Assembly (NCBI RefSeq): GCF_900182545.1
Contig: NZ_FXTJ01000002.1
Location: 248,001 to 312,000, forward strand
DNA length: 64,000 bases
Direction: 5' to 3'
DNA from: Geodermatophilus aquaeductus
Lineage (GTDB): Bacteria > Actinomycetota > Actinomycetes > Mycobacteriales > Geodermatophilaceae
Part shown: positions 34,014 through 41,756 of the stretch, piece by piece
Layout of the letters: each line of letters begins with the position of its first letter
Numbering within the stretch: the first letter of the stretch is position 1
Program-made: the position numbers and the translations under genes
The notes under the pieces: generated by a model
Told to the model about the DNA's origin: nothing
Databases searched by the model: none
What the model saw: the letters and a program-made list of their open reading frames with translations, nothing else

Positions 34014-34021
34014 GGCTCGCC

Positions 34022-34864
34022 TCAGCCCTCGACCGGCTCGACCGGGCCCGTCAGCGGCGCCCGCATGCCGCCGCCGCCGTCACCGGGGGCACCGGCGGCC
34101 TCGGCCGCGCGGATCAGCCGGAGCACCTCGTCGACGTCGTCGGTGACGGTGAACAGGTCGAGGTCGCGCGCGCTGATCGTCCCGGACTCGAGCAGGCTGC
34201 CGCGGATCCAGTCGACCAGCCCCGACCAGTACTGCGTGCCGAAGAGGACGACCGGGAAGCGGGTGACCTTGCGGGTCTGCACCAGCGTGAGCGCCTCGAA
34301 CAGCTCGTCGAGCGTGCCGAACCCACCGGGCAGGATCACGAAGGCCTGCGCGTACTTCACGAACATCGTCTTGCGCACGAAGAAGTAGCGGAAGCTGATG
34401 CCGACGTCGACCCACTCGTTGAGCTCCTGCTCGAACGGCAGCTCGATGCCCAGGCCCACCGACAGCCCGCCGGCCTCCGACGCGCCGCGGTTGGCCGCCT
34501 CCATCGCCCCGGGCCCGCCGCCGGTGATGACGGCGTACCCGGCCCGCGCGAGCGCCGCGCCGATGCGCACGCCGGCCTCGTAGTGCGGGTGGTCGGGCCT
34601 GGTGCGGGCGCTGCCGAAGACGCTCACCGCGCGCGGCAGCTCGGCGAGCAGGCCGAACCCCTCGACGAACTCCGACTGGATCCGCAGCACCCGCCACGGG
34701 TCGGTGTGCACCCAGTCGGTGGGCCCGCGGCGGTCGAGCAGCCGCTGGTCGGTCGTCGTCCCGACCGTCTGCGGGTCCGGCTCGCCACCGCGCAGCAGCA
34801 CCGGGCCGCGGTGACGCGTCGGGCGCGGCCTCCGGGCGCCGTCGGGCGGGGGGATGGTCGTCAT
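34022..34864 (-). CDS. LOG-family Rossmann protein (TIGR00730 type)
   Basis: A 280-residue protein from ATG 34864, which overlaps the dapE stop by four bases. The two LOG signatures are intact: [20 protein letters not shown] and [20 protein letters not shown] (PGGxGTxxE). LOG proteins hydrolyse cytokinin riboside monophosphates or other nucleotide 5'-monophosphates at the N-glycosidic bond. The mycobacterial counterpart Rv1205 has this activity. The first 60 residues are a basic, less conserved extension. A physiological role next to dapE is not clear. Confidence 0.9.
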   Translation of the reverse strand: MTTIPPPDGARRPRPTRHRGPVLLRGGEPDPQTVGTTTDQRLLDRRGPTDWVHTDPWRVLRIQSEFVEGFGLLAELPRAVSVFGSARTRPDHPHYEAGVRIGAALARAGYAVITGGGPGAMEAANRGASEAGGLSVGLGIELPFEQELNEWVDVGISFRYFFVRKTMFVKYAQAFVILPGGFGTLDELFEALTLVQTRKVTRFPVVLFGTQYWSGLVDWIRGSLLESGTISARDLDLFTVTDDVDEVLRLIRAAEAAGAPGDGGGGMRAPLTGPVEPVEG

Positions 34865-35967
34865 GCACTGCCTCCGGTCAGATAGGCGGTCAGGGCGTCC
34901 TCGGCCGGCTGCAGGCGCTCGACCAGCACGTGCTCCTCGCGGGTGTGCGCCAGCGTCGGGTCGCCGGGGCCGTAGTTGACCGCCGGGATGCCGAGCGCGG
35001 CGAAGCGGGCGACGTCGGTCCAGCCGAGCTTGGCCCGCGCCGGGCGGCCGACGGCGGCGACGAACGCCGCGGCCGCGGGCTCGCGCAGCCCCGGCAGCGC
35101 GCCGCCGGCGTTGTCGACGACGGTCAGCGTGGCCCCGGCGTCCATCGCGCCGGCGAACACCTCGCGGACGTGCGCCTCGGCGGCGTCCTCGTCGCGGTCG
35201 GGCGCGTAGCGGAAGTTGACCGTCACCCGGCACAGGTCCGGGACGACGTTGCCGGCCACGCCGCCCTCGATGCCGACCGCGTTGAGCCCCTCGCGGTAGG
35301 TGCAGCCGTCGATCTCGACCTCGCGGGCGAGGTAGCCGGCCAGCGTGGCGAGGATGCCCGCCGCGCCGTGGATCGCGTTGACGCCCAGCCAGCTGCGCGC
35401 CGAGTGCGCCCGGTGGCCGGGCACCTCCAGCACCGCGCGCAGGGTGCCCTGGCAGCCGGCCTCGATCTCGCCGTCGGTGGGCTCGAGCAGCACGGCCAGG
35501 TCGCCGTAGAGCCAGCCGCGCCGCTCGCGGACCACCCGGCCGAGGCCGCTCTTCGCCGACTCGACCTCCTCGTTGTCGTAGAAGACGAGGGTGAGGTCGT
35601 GCGCGGGCTCCGCGCCCGGGACGCCGAAGCGGCCGGCCAGCCGCAGCATGACGGCGTCGCCGGACTTCATGTCGCTGGTGCCGCAGCCGGACAGCCGCCC
35701 GTCCTCCAGCCGGCTGGGCACGTTGTCCGCGATCGGCACGGTGTCCAGGTGCCCGGCGAGGACGACGCGGGTGTCGCGGCCCAGGTTCGTGCGCGCCAGC
35801 ACCGTGTCGCCGACCCGCTCCACCTCGAGCCCGCCGAGCGCCCGCAGCGCGGCCTCGACGGCGTCGGCCAGGGCCCGCTCGTCGCCGGAGACCGAGGGGG
35901 TGTCCACCAGGACGCGGGTGAGGGTCAGGACATCGGCGGAGAGGTCCAGGTCGGGCGCGCCGGTCAC
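34861..35967 (-). CDS. dapE: Succinyl-diaminopimelate desuccinylase
   Basis: A 368-residue M20-family metallohydrolase. Metal ligands are visible in order: LAGHLDTVP (His), [11 protein letters not shown] (Asp), DNEEVES (Glu pair), [10 protein letters not shown] (Glu) and the C-terminal HTREEHV (His). It removes succinate from N-succinyl-LL-diaminopimelate in lysine and peptidoglycan precursor synthesis. It is divergent from dapD across a 109-base gap, with dapC 3 kb away, so three of the succinylase-branch genes are clustered here. Confidence 0.94.
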   Translation of the reverse strand: MTGAPDLDLSADVLTLTRVLVDTPSVSGDERALADAVEAALRALGGLEVERVGDTVLARTNLGRDTRVVLAGHLDTVPIADNVPSRLEDGRLSGCGTSDMKSGDAVMLRLAGRFGVPGAEPAHDLTLVFYDNEEVESAKSGLGRVVRERRGWLYGDLAVLLEPTDGEIEAGCQGTLRAVLEVPGHRAHSARSWLGVNAIHGAAGILATLAGYLAREVEIDGCTYREGLNAVGIEGGVAGNVVPDLCRVTVNFRYAPDRDEDAAEAHVREVFAGAMDAGATLTVVDNAGGALPGLREPAAAAFVAAVGRPARAKLGWTDVARFAALGIPAVNYGPGDPTLAHTREEHVLVERLQPAEDALTAYLTGGSA

Positions 35968-36076
35968 GGTGCCCGAGCCTACGGCGAAAGGACCTCGTCC
36001 TCCTCACCGCTCGCGAGCTCGCGGCGAGCCTCGGGACGAGGCCGAACGGCAAGCTCGGTTGGGTAGCGTCCGGAGC

Positions 36077-37060
36077 GTGACCGCTCCCGCCGCCCGCTCC
36101 GCCTCCGCCGCCGGCATCGCGACCATCACCTCCTCCGGCACCGTCCTGGACACCTGGTACCCGTCCCCCGCCCTCGGCGGGGACCGCGGGGCGGCCGGGA
36201 CCCACCAGCTCGGCACGCTGGAGCTCGGCAGCGAGCTCGGCCACGAGTTCTCCGGCCTGGTGCGCACCGACGACACCCGCGGCGTGGAGGTGGTCGGCGT
36301 CCGCACGGTGATCGCCGACCTCGACGCCCCGCCGGTCGACACCCACGACGTCTACCTGCGGCTTCACCTGCTCTCGCACCGCCTGGTCCGCCCGCGCGAG
36401 CTGAACCTCGACGGTGTCTTCGGCCTGCTGGCCAACGTCGCGTGGACGAGCGCCGGCCCGGTCCTGGCCACCGACCTGACGCCGGCCCGGCGGGCGACCC
36501 TGCGCGCCGCGCACGGGAGCCTGACCGTGCTCTCGGTGGACAAGTTCCCGCGGATGGTCGACTACGTGCTGCCCGCCGGCGTGCGGGTGGCCGACGCCGA
36601 CCGGGTGCGGCTGGGCGCCCACCTGGCCGAGGGGACGACGGTCATGCACGAGGGCTTCGTCAACTACAACGCCGGGACGCTGGGCCCCTCGATGGTGGAG
36701 GGCCGGATCAGCGCGGGCGTCGTCGTCGGCGCCGACAGCGACATCGGCGGCAGCGCGTCGATCATGGGCACGCTGTCCGGCGGCGGCAAGGAGGTCGTGT
36801 CGATCGGCAGCGGCTGCCTGCTGGGCGCCAACGCCGGCATCGGCATCTCCCTCGGCGACGGCTGCGTCGTCGAGGCCGGCTGCTACGTCACCGCCGGCTC
36901 GCGCGTGACCCTGCCCGACGGCTCGGTGGTCAAGGCCCGCGAGCTCTCCGGCCGCGACGGGTTGCTGTTCCGCCGCAACAGCGTCTCCGGCGCGCTCGAG
37001 GCGCTGCCGCGCTCGGGTGACTGGGGCGCGCTCAACGCCGCCCTGCACGCCAACGACTGA
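36077..37060 (+). CDS. dapD: Tetrahydrodipicolinate N-succinyltransferase
   Basis: About 327 residues from GTG 36077. This is the longer actinobacterial DapD form. The N-terminal domain is followed by a left-handed beta-helix ([40 protein letters not shown] and [20 protein letters not shown]). It transfers succinate from succinyl-CoA to tetrahydrodipicolinate. Its TGA stop is the first three bases of a perfect 24-base inverted repeat. Confidence 0.94.
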   Translation: MTAPAARSASAAGIATITSSGTVLDTWYPSPALGGDRGAAGTHQLGTLELGSELGHEFSGLVRTDDTRGVEVVGVRTVIADLDAPPVDTHDVYLRLHLLSHRLVRPRELNLDGVFGLLANVAWTSAGPVLATDLTPARRATLRAAHGSLTVLSVDKFPRMVDYVLPAGVRVADADRVRLGAHLAEGTTVMHEGFVNYNAGTLGPSMVEGRISAGVVVGADSDIGGSASIMGTLSGGGKEVVSIGSGCLLGANAGIGISLGDGCVVEAGCYVTAGSRVTLPDGSVVKARELSGRDGLLFRRNSVSGALEALPRSGDWGALNAALHAND

Positions 37061-37110
37061 GGTGCATCTCCGCGGAAGTGCACCGCGCACTTCCGCGGAG
37101 ATGCACCTCA
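37058..37110. terminator. Perfect 24-bp palindrome between convergent genes
   Basis: Arms 37058-37081 and 37087-37110 are exact reverse complements around a five-base ACCGC loop. The dapD stop codon forms the outer end of one arm and the hydrolase stop codon forms the outer end of the other. This can end transcription from both sides with no other intergenic sequence. Confidence 0.8.
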
Positions 37111-38214
37111 GGTGAGGTTCGCGGGTTCCGTGGCGGGCGCGTCGAGGTGCTCGAGCAGCGCGACGACGAACTCCTGCGGCCGCTCGACGTGCGGCGAGTG
37201 CCCGACGCCGGGCAGCACGACCTCGCGGTAGGCGCCGCCGGAGGCCGCGTAGCGGTCGAGCACCGCGCGGGTCTGGGTGACCATCGGCTGCGGCGGGCAG
37301 ACCTCCGCGCCCGGCCAACCCGGCACCGCGCCGAGCTGCCCGAGGAAGGCCAGGTCGAACACCGAGGTGTCGGAGACGATCGCGTCGGCGTCGCCGCGGA
37401 TCCAGAGCACCGGCGGCTTGGCGGGCAGGTCCACGACGCCGGAGACGTCGAACACCGTCGGCGCCATCGTGTTGAGCACCCCGCGCGGGCCGGGTGCCGT
37501 GCCGGGCCAGGTCTCGCTCGGGACGGCGTCGCCCGGGTAGTTGTCGGTGCCGGTACGGGTGGACAGCATCGAGTCGACGAAGACGTCCTCCAGCGCCGGG
37601 TCCAGCGGCAGCGAGCCGGGCGCCACGTAGTAGGTCCGCAGGATCGAGCGCGGGCTGGTGGCGGCCGCGTCGGTGGTGTCGCCGGCGGCGATGGCCGCCA
37701 CGAACTCTGGGTTGGCCGCGCCACCGCCGGAGCCGGCGCCGTCGTCGGCCAGCAGCCGGCCCTCGGCGCCGACGGTGCCGCCGAAGCCGTAGGGCGACAC
37801 GGGCGCCACGAGCGTCACCGAGGCGACACGGCCGGGCGCGTCGAGCAGGTGCCGCAGGACCACGCCGGCACCCATGCTCCAGCCGACCAGGTGCACCCGG
37901 TCGAGGCCGAGGGTGTCGAGCAGCGCACCGAGGTCGTCGGCCCAGTCGCCGACCCCGCGGCGGGCGTCGACCGGCAGCGGGTCGGTGCCGCCGTAGCCGC
38001 GCAGGTCGACGGCGAGCACCCGGTGCCGGCCGGTGTCGTGCACCGCCAGCATCGTCTGCTGCCAGAACAGCGCGGAGCTCACGTTGCCGTGGACGAACAG
38101 CAGCGCCTCGCCGGGCCCCGCCGGGTCGACGCCCTCCGGGTGCAGCACGTTCTGGGTGAGCCGCGCGGTGGGCACGCGGGTCGCTGCGATCCCGGGCAGC
38201 AGGACGTCGGGCAT
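37108..38214 (-). CDS. Alpha/beta hydrolase
   Basis: A 368-residue protein. The oxyanion region is LLFVHGNVSSALFWQQ, the nucleophile elbow is HLVGWSMGAGV (G-x-S-x-G), and the C-terminal His lies in VVLPGVGHSPHVERPQEFV. The catalytic acid is probably in the IRGDADAIVSDTSVFD region. A cap domain spans roughly residues 140-260. Relatives include epoxide hydrolases, esterases and haloalkane-type enzymes; the substrate cannot be assigned. The start could be a later codon, near VLLPGI. Confidence 0.85.
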   Translation of the reverse strand: MPDVLLPGIAATRVPTARLTQNVLHPEGVDPAGPGEALLFVHGNVSSALFWQQTMLAVHDTGRHRVLAVDLRGYGGTDPLPVDARRGVGDWADDLGALLDTLGLDRVHLVGWSMGAGVVLRHLLDAPGRVASVTLVAPVSPYGFGGTVGAEGRLLADDGAGSGGGAANPEFVAAIAAGDTTDAAATSPRSILRTYYVAPGSLPLDPALEDVFVDSMLSTRTGTDNYPGDAVPSETWPGTAPGPRGVLNTMAPTVFDVSGVVDLPAKPPVLWIRGDADAIVSDTSVFDLAFLGQLGAVPGWPGAEVCPPQPMVTQTRAVLDRYAASGGAYREVVLPGVGHSPHVERPQEFVVALLEHLDAPATEPANLT

Positions 38215-38340
38215 GCGGGTCTCCTGGGAGGGTCGGCGGGGAGGCGGGCGTCACCGTAGCGACCGCACCCGTCCCACGACACCCGTGTGTTCCCGCGGGA
38301 TCCGGGGTCCGGCCGGGGAGCCCACCTACAGTCGTCGGCG

Positions 38341-39042
38341 ATGACCAGCGCACGGACGGCCCCGCCCCGCCGCCCGGCTCCCCAGCGGTCCCCGGCGAAG
38401 CGGCCCGCGCCGAAGCGGGCCGCGCCGAAGCGGGCCGCGCCGAAGCGGGCCGGGGCCGGCCGGCCCGCCGCCAAGCGCCCTCCCGGCCGCCGGGGCGGCG
38501 CCGCGGCGCTGCGGACCTGGTGGCCGGCCTACGTGCTGGCCGTCGTCGTGGTGTTCGCGCTGTCCTGGCGCGCCGACGGGTCCGAGGCCGCCGAGCCCCC
38601 GCCGACCACGGCGCTGTGCACCGTCCCGGCCACCTCGGTGACCCTCGCCGCCGACCAGTGGGCCAACGCCCGCACCATCGCCGACGTCGCCCGGCAGCGC
38701 GGACTGCCCGAGCGGGCGATCGTCATCGCGCTGGCCACGGCGATGCAGGAGTCGACGCTGCACAACCTCGACTACGGCGACCGGGACTCCCTGGGCCTGT
38801 TCCAGCAGCGGCCCTCGCAGGGCTGGGGCACGCCGCAGCAGGTGCAGGACCCGGTCTACGCGGCCGGCCAGTTCTACGACCGGCTGGTGCGGGTGCCCGG
38901 GTGGGACACGATGCGCCTCACCGACGCCGCGCAGATCGTGCAGCGCTCCGGCTTCCCCGAGGCCTACCAGCGCTGGGACGGCTTCGCTCAGTCGCTCACG
39001 GTGGCGCTGCGCTCCGACGACCGCGAGCGCAACTGCGGCTGA
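38341..39042 (+). CDS. Membrane-anchored lysozyme-like protein
   Basis: A 233-residue protein from ATG 38341. The first 60 residues are very basic and Pro/Ala-rich with an APKRA repeat. One membrane helix follows (WWPAYVLAVVVVFALSW). The outside domain has the transglycosylase-like pattern: IALATAMQESTLHNLDYGDR, DSLGLFQQRPSQGWGTPQQV and DPVYAAGQFYDRLV, with a Glu (MQES) in the place of the catalytic residue of lytic enzymes. It probably binds or cuts peptidoglycan outside the membrane. Confidence 0.82.
   Translation: MTSARTAPPRRPAPQRSPAKRPAPKRAAPKRAAPKRAGAGRPAAKRPPGRRGGAAALRTWWPAYVLAVVVVFALSWRADGSEAAEPPPTTALCTVPATSVTLAADQWANARTIADVARQRGLPERAIVIALATAMQESTLHNLDYGDRDSLGLFQQRPSQGWGTPQQVQDPVYAAGQFYDRLVRVPGWDTMRLTDAAQIVQRSGFPEAYQRWDGFAQSLTVALRSDDRERNCG
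38407..38451 (+). repeat. Three perfect 15-base tandem repeats in coding sequence
   Basis: The unit GCGCCGAAGCGGGCC occurs three times without change and encodes APKRA. It lies in the basic cytoplasmic tail of the lysozyme-like protein. Repeat number may vary between strains by slippage, in steps that keep the frame. Confidence 0.85.
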
Positions 39043-39043
39043 G

Positions 39044-39208
39044 TCAGTGCACGCGGTTGCGGCCCTTGCCGTAGAGCTCGGGGCGGTCGAAGGCCGTCGG
39101 CATCCCCGCCGAGCCGGCGAGGCTGCGGTTGCGGTGCAGGCGCGCCTCGAGGGCGAGCAGCGCGACGAGGACGGCGACGGGGAACAGCAGGAACAGCACG
39201 AGGAACAC
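39044..39208 (-). CDS. Small single-pass membrane protein
   Basis: A 54-residue protein from GTG 39208, chosen because GGAGG lies about seven bases upstream. The longer reading to 39259 adds only Arg/Pro-rich sequence. One helix (FLVLFLLFPVAVLVALLAL) is followed by a basic tail ending in PELYGKGRNRVH. No family recognised. It converges on the lysozyme-like gene. Confidence 0.6.
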   Translation of the reverse strand: MFLVLFLLFPVAVLVALLALEARLHRNRSLAGSAGMPTAFDRPELYGKGRNRVH

Positions 39209-39327
39209 GGCAGGGCCTCCGCGACGGGCCGGGCGGACTGCCCGGCGGGGTGCGACCACCGTGTCGCGGAGCCCTTGCGGTGCTCTGGCGCAGGACTGAC
39301 GGCCGCTTGCGGCCGGCTAGCAGGGGC

Positions 39328-40446
39328 TCAGGCGGTGAGGCGCTGCACCGCGGCGTCGATGCGCTCGTCGGTGGCGGTCAGCGCCATGCGCACGTGCCGT
39401 GAGCCGGCCGGGCCGTAGAAGGAGCCGGGCGCCGGGACGATGCCGAGGCCGGCCAGCCAGTCGACCGTCGTCCAGCAGTCCTCGTCGCGGGTGACCCACA
39501 GGTACAGGCCCGCCTCGGAGTGGTCGATCCGCGCGCCCGTGGCGCGCACCGCGGCGGCCAGCCGCTCCCGGCGGCCGCGGTAGCGCTCGCGCTGGGCGTC
39601 GACGTGCGCGTCGTCGGCGAGCGCGGCGGTCATCGCCGCCTGGACCGGGCCGGGCACCAGGAGCCCGAGGTGCCGGCGCACCTCCCAGACCTGCCGGACC
39701 AGCCCGGGGTCCCCCGACAGCAGCCCGGCGCGGTAGCCGGCCGCCGTGGACTGCTTGGACAGCGAGTGCACCGCGAGCAGGCCGGTGTGGTCCTCCCCCG
39801 CGACCTCGGGGTGCAGCAGCGAGCGCGGCTGCACGTCCCAGCCCAGCGTCGCGTAGCACTCGTCGGCGACGACCGGCACGCCGTGCGCGCGGCCCCACGC
39901 CGCCCAGGTGCGCAGCTCGTCGTCGGACAGCACCCGCCCGTGCGGGTTGCCCGGGGAGTTCAGCCAGACCAGGACCACGCCGGCGGCGTCGTCGGGCGGG
40001 GTGTCCGTGCGGCGCACGGCCAGGCCGGACAGGACCGCGCCGACCTCGTAGGTCGGGTAGGCGACCTCCGGGATGAGGACGGTGCCCTCGCGCAGTCCCA
40101 GCAGCGTGGGCATCAGCGCCACGAGTTCCTTGGAGCCGATCGTCGGGATGACCGACGGGTCGCCGGCGAGCGGGTCGGCGACGGTCACGCCGAGGCGGCG
40201 CCGCAGCCACGCCGCGGCCGCCTCGCGCAGCTCACGGGTGCCCAGGGCCGGCGGGTAGCCCGGTGAGTCCCCGGCGGCGGCCAGCGCGGCGCGCAGCACC
40301 TCCGGGGTCTCGTCGACCGGCGTCCCGATGGACAGGTCGACGATGCCGTCCGGGTGCTGCGAGGCGCGGGCCCGGGCAGCCTCGAGGGCGTCCCAGGGGA
40401 AGTCGGGCAGCCGGTGGCCGGCCGCCGTCCCCGGGGTGGCCGTCAG
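39328..40446 (-). CDS. dapC: N-succinyldiaminopimelate aminotransferase
   Basis: About 372 residues. The N-terminus LPDFPWDALEAARARA and DLSIGTPVDETPEVLRAAL, then SPGNPHGRVLSDDELR and the PLP Lys region VHSLSKQSTAAGYRAGLL, identify an actinobacterial DapC of fold-type I. It makes N-succinyl-diaminopimelate from the keto acid. No ATG, GTG or TTG exists in frame near the conserved beginning. The only plausible start is CTG at 40446, which overlaps the ferredoxin stop as CTGA. The fdx-dapC pairing matches mycobacteria (Rv1177-Rv1178). Confidence 0.9.
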   Translation of the reverse strand: MTATPGTAAGHRLPDFPWDALEAARARASQHPDGIVDLSIGTPVDETPEVLRAALAAAGDSPGYPPALGTRELREAAAAWLRRRLGVTVADPLAGDPSVIPTIGSKELVALMPTLLGLREGTVLIPEVAYPTYEVGAVLSGLAVRRTDTPPDDAAGVVLVWLNSPGNPHGRVLSDDELRTWAAWGRAHGVPVVADECYATLGWDVQPRSLLHPEVAGEDHTGLLAVHSLSKQSTAAGYRAGLLSGDPGLVRQVWEVRRHLGLLVPGPVQAAMTAALADDAHVDAQRERYRGRRERLAAAVRATGARIDHSEAGLYLWVTRDEDCWTTVDWLAGLGIVPAPGSFYGPAGSRHVRMALTATDERIDAAVQRLTA

Positions 40447-40769
40447 TGTCCCTCGCCCTGCGGCGGGAGGGCCGCCACCAGCGGGTGGTCCTTGGCGATC
40501 TTCCCGGTCTTGGCCGCGCCGCCGGGGCTGCCGAGGTCGGAGAAGAACTCCACGTTGGCATTGTAGAAGTCCTTCCACTTGTCCGGGACGTCGTCCTCGT
40601 AGTAGATGGCCTCCACCGGGCACACCGGCTCGCACGCACCGCAGTCGACGCACTCGTCGGGGTGGATGTAGAGCATCCGCTCGCCCTCGTAGATGCAGTC
40701 CACCGGGCACTCGTCGATGCACGCCTTGTCGAGGACGTCGACGCAGGCCTGGGTGATCACGTAGGTCAC
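40443..40769 (-). CDS. fdxA: 7Fe-type ferredoxin
   Basis: A 108-residue ferredoxin. Cluster ligands are in CVDVLDKACIDECPVDC (3Fe-4S type spacing) and CVDCGACEPVCPVEA (4Fe-4S). The C-terminal 50 residues form the usual actinobacterial extension (DDVPDKWKDFYNANVEFF). It carries electrons in the cytosol; a role with the sirA-type sulfite reductase elsewhere in the window is possible. Its stop overlaps the CTG start of dapC. Confidence 0.94.
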   Translation of the reverse strand: MTYVITQACVDVLDKACIDECPVDCIYEGERMLYIHPDECVDCGACEPVCPVEAIYYEDDVPDKWKDFYNANVEFFSDLGSPGGAAKTGKIAKDHPLVAALPPQGEGH

Positions 40770-40929
40770 GGTGGGTCCTCCCGGGGGACGTGCGGGCAGC
40801 GGTCCGGCCGCCCGCCGGACTGCGCGTGTCTGACGTCAGTATGGCCCTGCCGGGCGCGGTGGGACGCGACGGGTGGACCCGGCCGCCCCCGGTCGGGGGA
40901 GCCCGGAGCGGACCCCGCAGGATCGGTTC

Positions 40930-41679
40930 ATGGGACAGAGCCGCTCGCCCCTCGGTGTCGCCGACCTGGAACGGCTCGCCGCCCGCGGCTGGCGCGGCGC
41001 CGACGAGGAGCCGCTCGGCGGGTGGCTGCTGCGGGCCGGGGGCGGGTTCACCGGCCGGGCGAACACCGTGCTGGTCACCGGCGACCCCGGCCGGCCCCTG
41101 CCGGAGGCGGTCGGGGTGGTGGCCGCCTGGTACCGCGACCGCGGCCTGCGGCCCGGTGCCGCCCTGCCCGGCGTCCAGGCACGGACCGCCGACGCGGCCT
41201 TCGCCGACGCCGGCTGGACCCGCGACGAGGACGTCCTCGTGCTCACCGCTCCCCTGGTCCCCGGCCCCGGTCCCGCCGTTCCCGTGGAGCTCTCCCCCGG
41301 CCCGGACGACGGCTGGCTCGGCGCCTACCGGCACCTGGGCAACGCGCTCCCGGACACGGCGCGCGCCGTCCTGGTCAACGCCCCCGACGCCGTCTTCGCG
41401 GCCGTGCGACCCGACCCGGACGCCGCACCGGTCGCCGTCGGGCGCGGCGTGGTCACCGACGACTGGCTGGGCGTCAGCGCGGTCACCGTCGCCGAGGACG
41501 CCCGCCGCCGCGGCCTGGCCACCGCGGTGATGGCGGCCCTGACCCGGTGGGGTGCGCAGCGCGGGGCGCGCTGGGTCTACCTGCAGGTGACGGCGTCCAA
41601 CGCGGCGGCGCGGGCGCTGTACCGGCGGTCGGGCTACGTCGAGCACCACCGCTACCACTACCGGTGGGCACCGGACTGA
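40930..41679 (+). CDS. GNAT-family N-acetyltransferase
   Basis: A 249-residue protein from ATG 40930. The N-terminal half (GWRGADEEPLGGWLLRAGGG, FTGRANTVL) is the less conserved half seen in actinobacterial two-part acetyltransferases. The C-terminal half is a clear GNAT domain: LGVSAVTVAEDARRRGLATA is the acetyl-CoA loop, followed by VYLQVTASNAAARALYRRSG. The substrate is unknown. Confidence 0.85.
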   Translation: MGQSRSPLGVADLERLAARGWRGADEEPLGGWLLRAGGGFTGRANTVLVTGDPGRPLPEAVGVVAAWYRDRGLRPGAALPGVQARTADAAFADAGWTRDEDVLVLTAPLVPGPGPAVPVELSPGPDDGWLGAYRHLGNALPDTARAVLVNAPDAVFAAVRPDPDAAPVAVGRGVVTDDWLGVSAVTVAEDARRRGLATAVMAALTRWGAQRGARWVYLQVTASNAAARALYRRSGYVEHHRYHYRWAPD

Positions 41680-41756
41680 CGGTCGTCCCACCCCGCGCGA
41701 GGGGGACGAGTGCTCCACGTCTCAAGGGATCCGGAACGCGGCCGATCACAACCGAC

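Noticed and set aside
34022-38353. 1443-residue minus-strand open frame
   Set aside because: It joins the LOG-family gene to shadow frames across dapE, dapD and the hydrolase. The real gene ends at ATG 34864.
39044-39259. 71-residue version of the small membrane protein
   Set aside because: The first 17 residues are Arg/Pro-rich and the better ribosome site GGAGG lies before GTG 39208, so the shorter form was kept.
40263-41756. N-terminal extension of the GGDEF/EAL frame, giving 1447 residues
   Set aside because: The extension runs through the ferredoxin and GNAT genes in other frames and has no domain character. GTG 41757 fits the first GAF domain.
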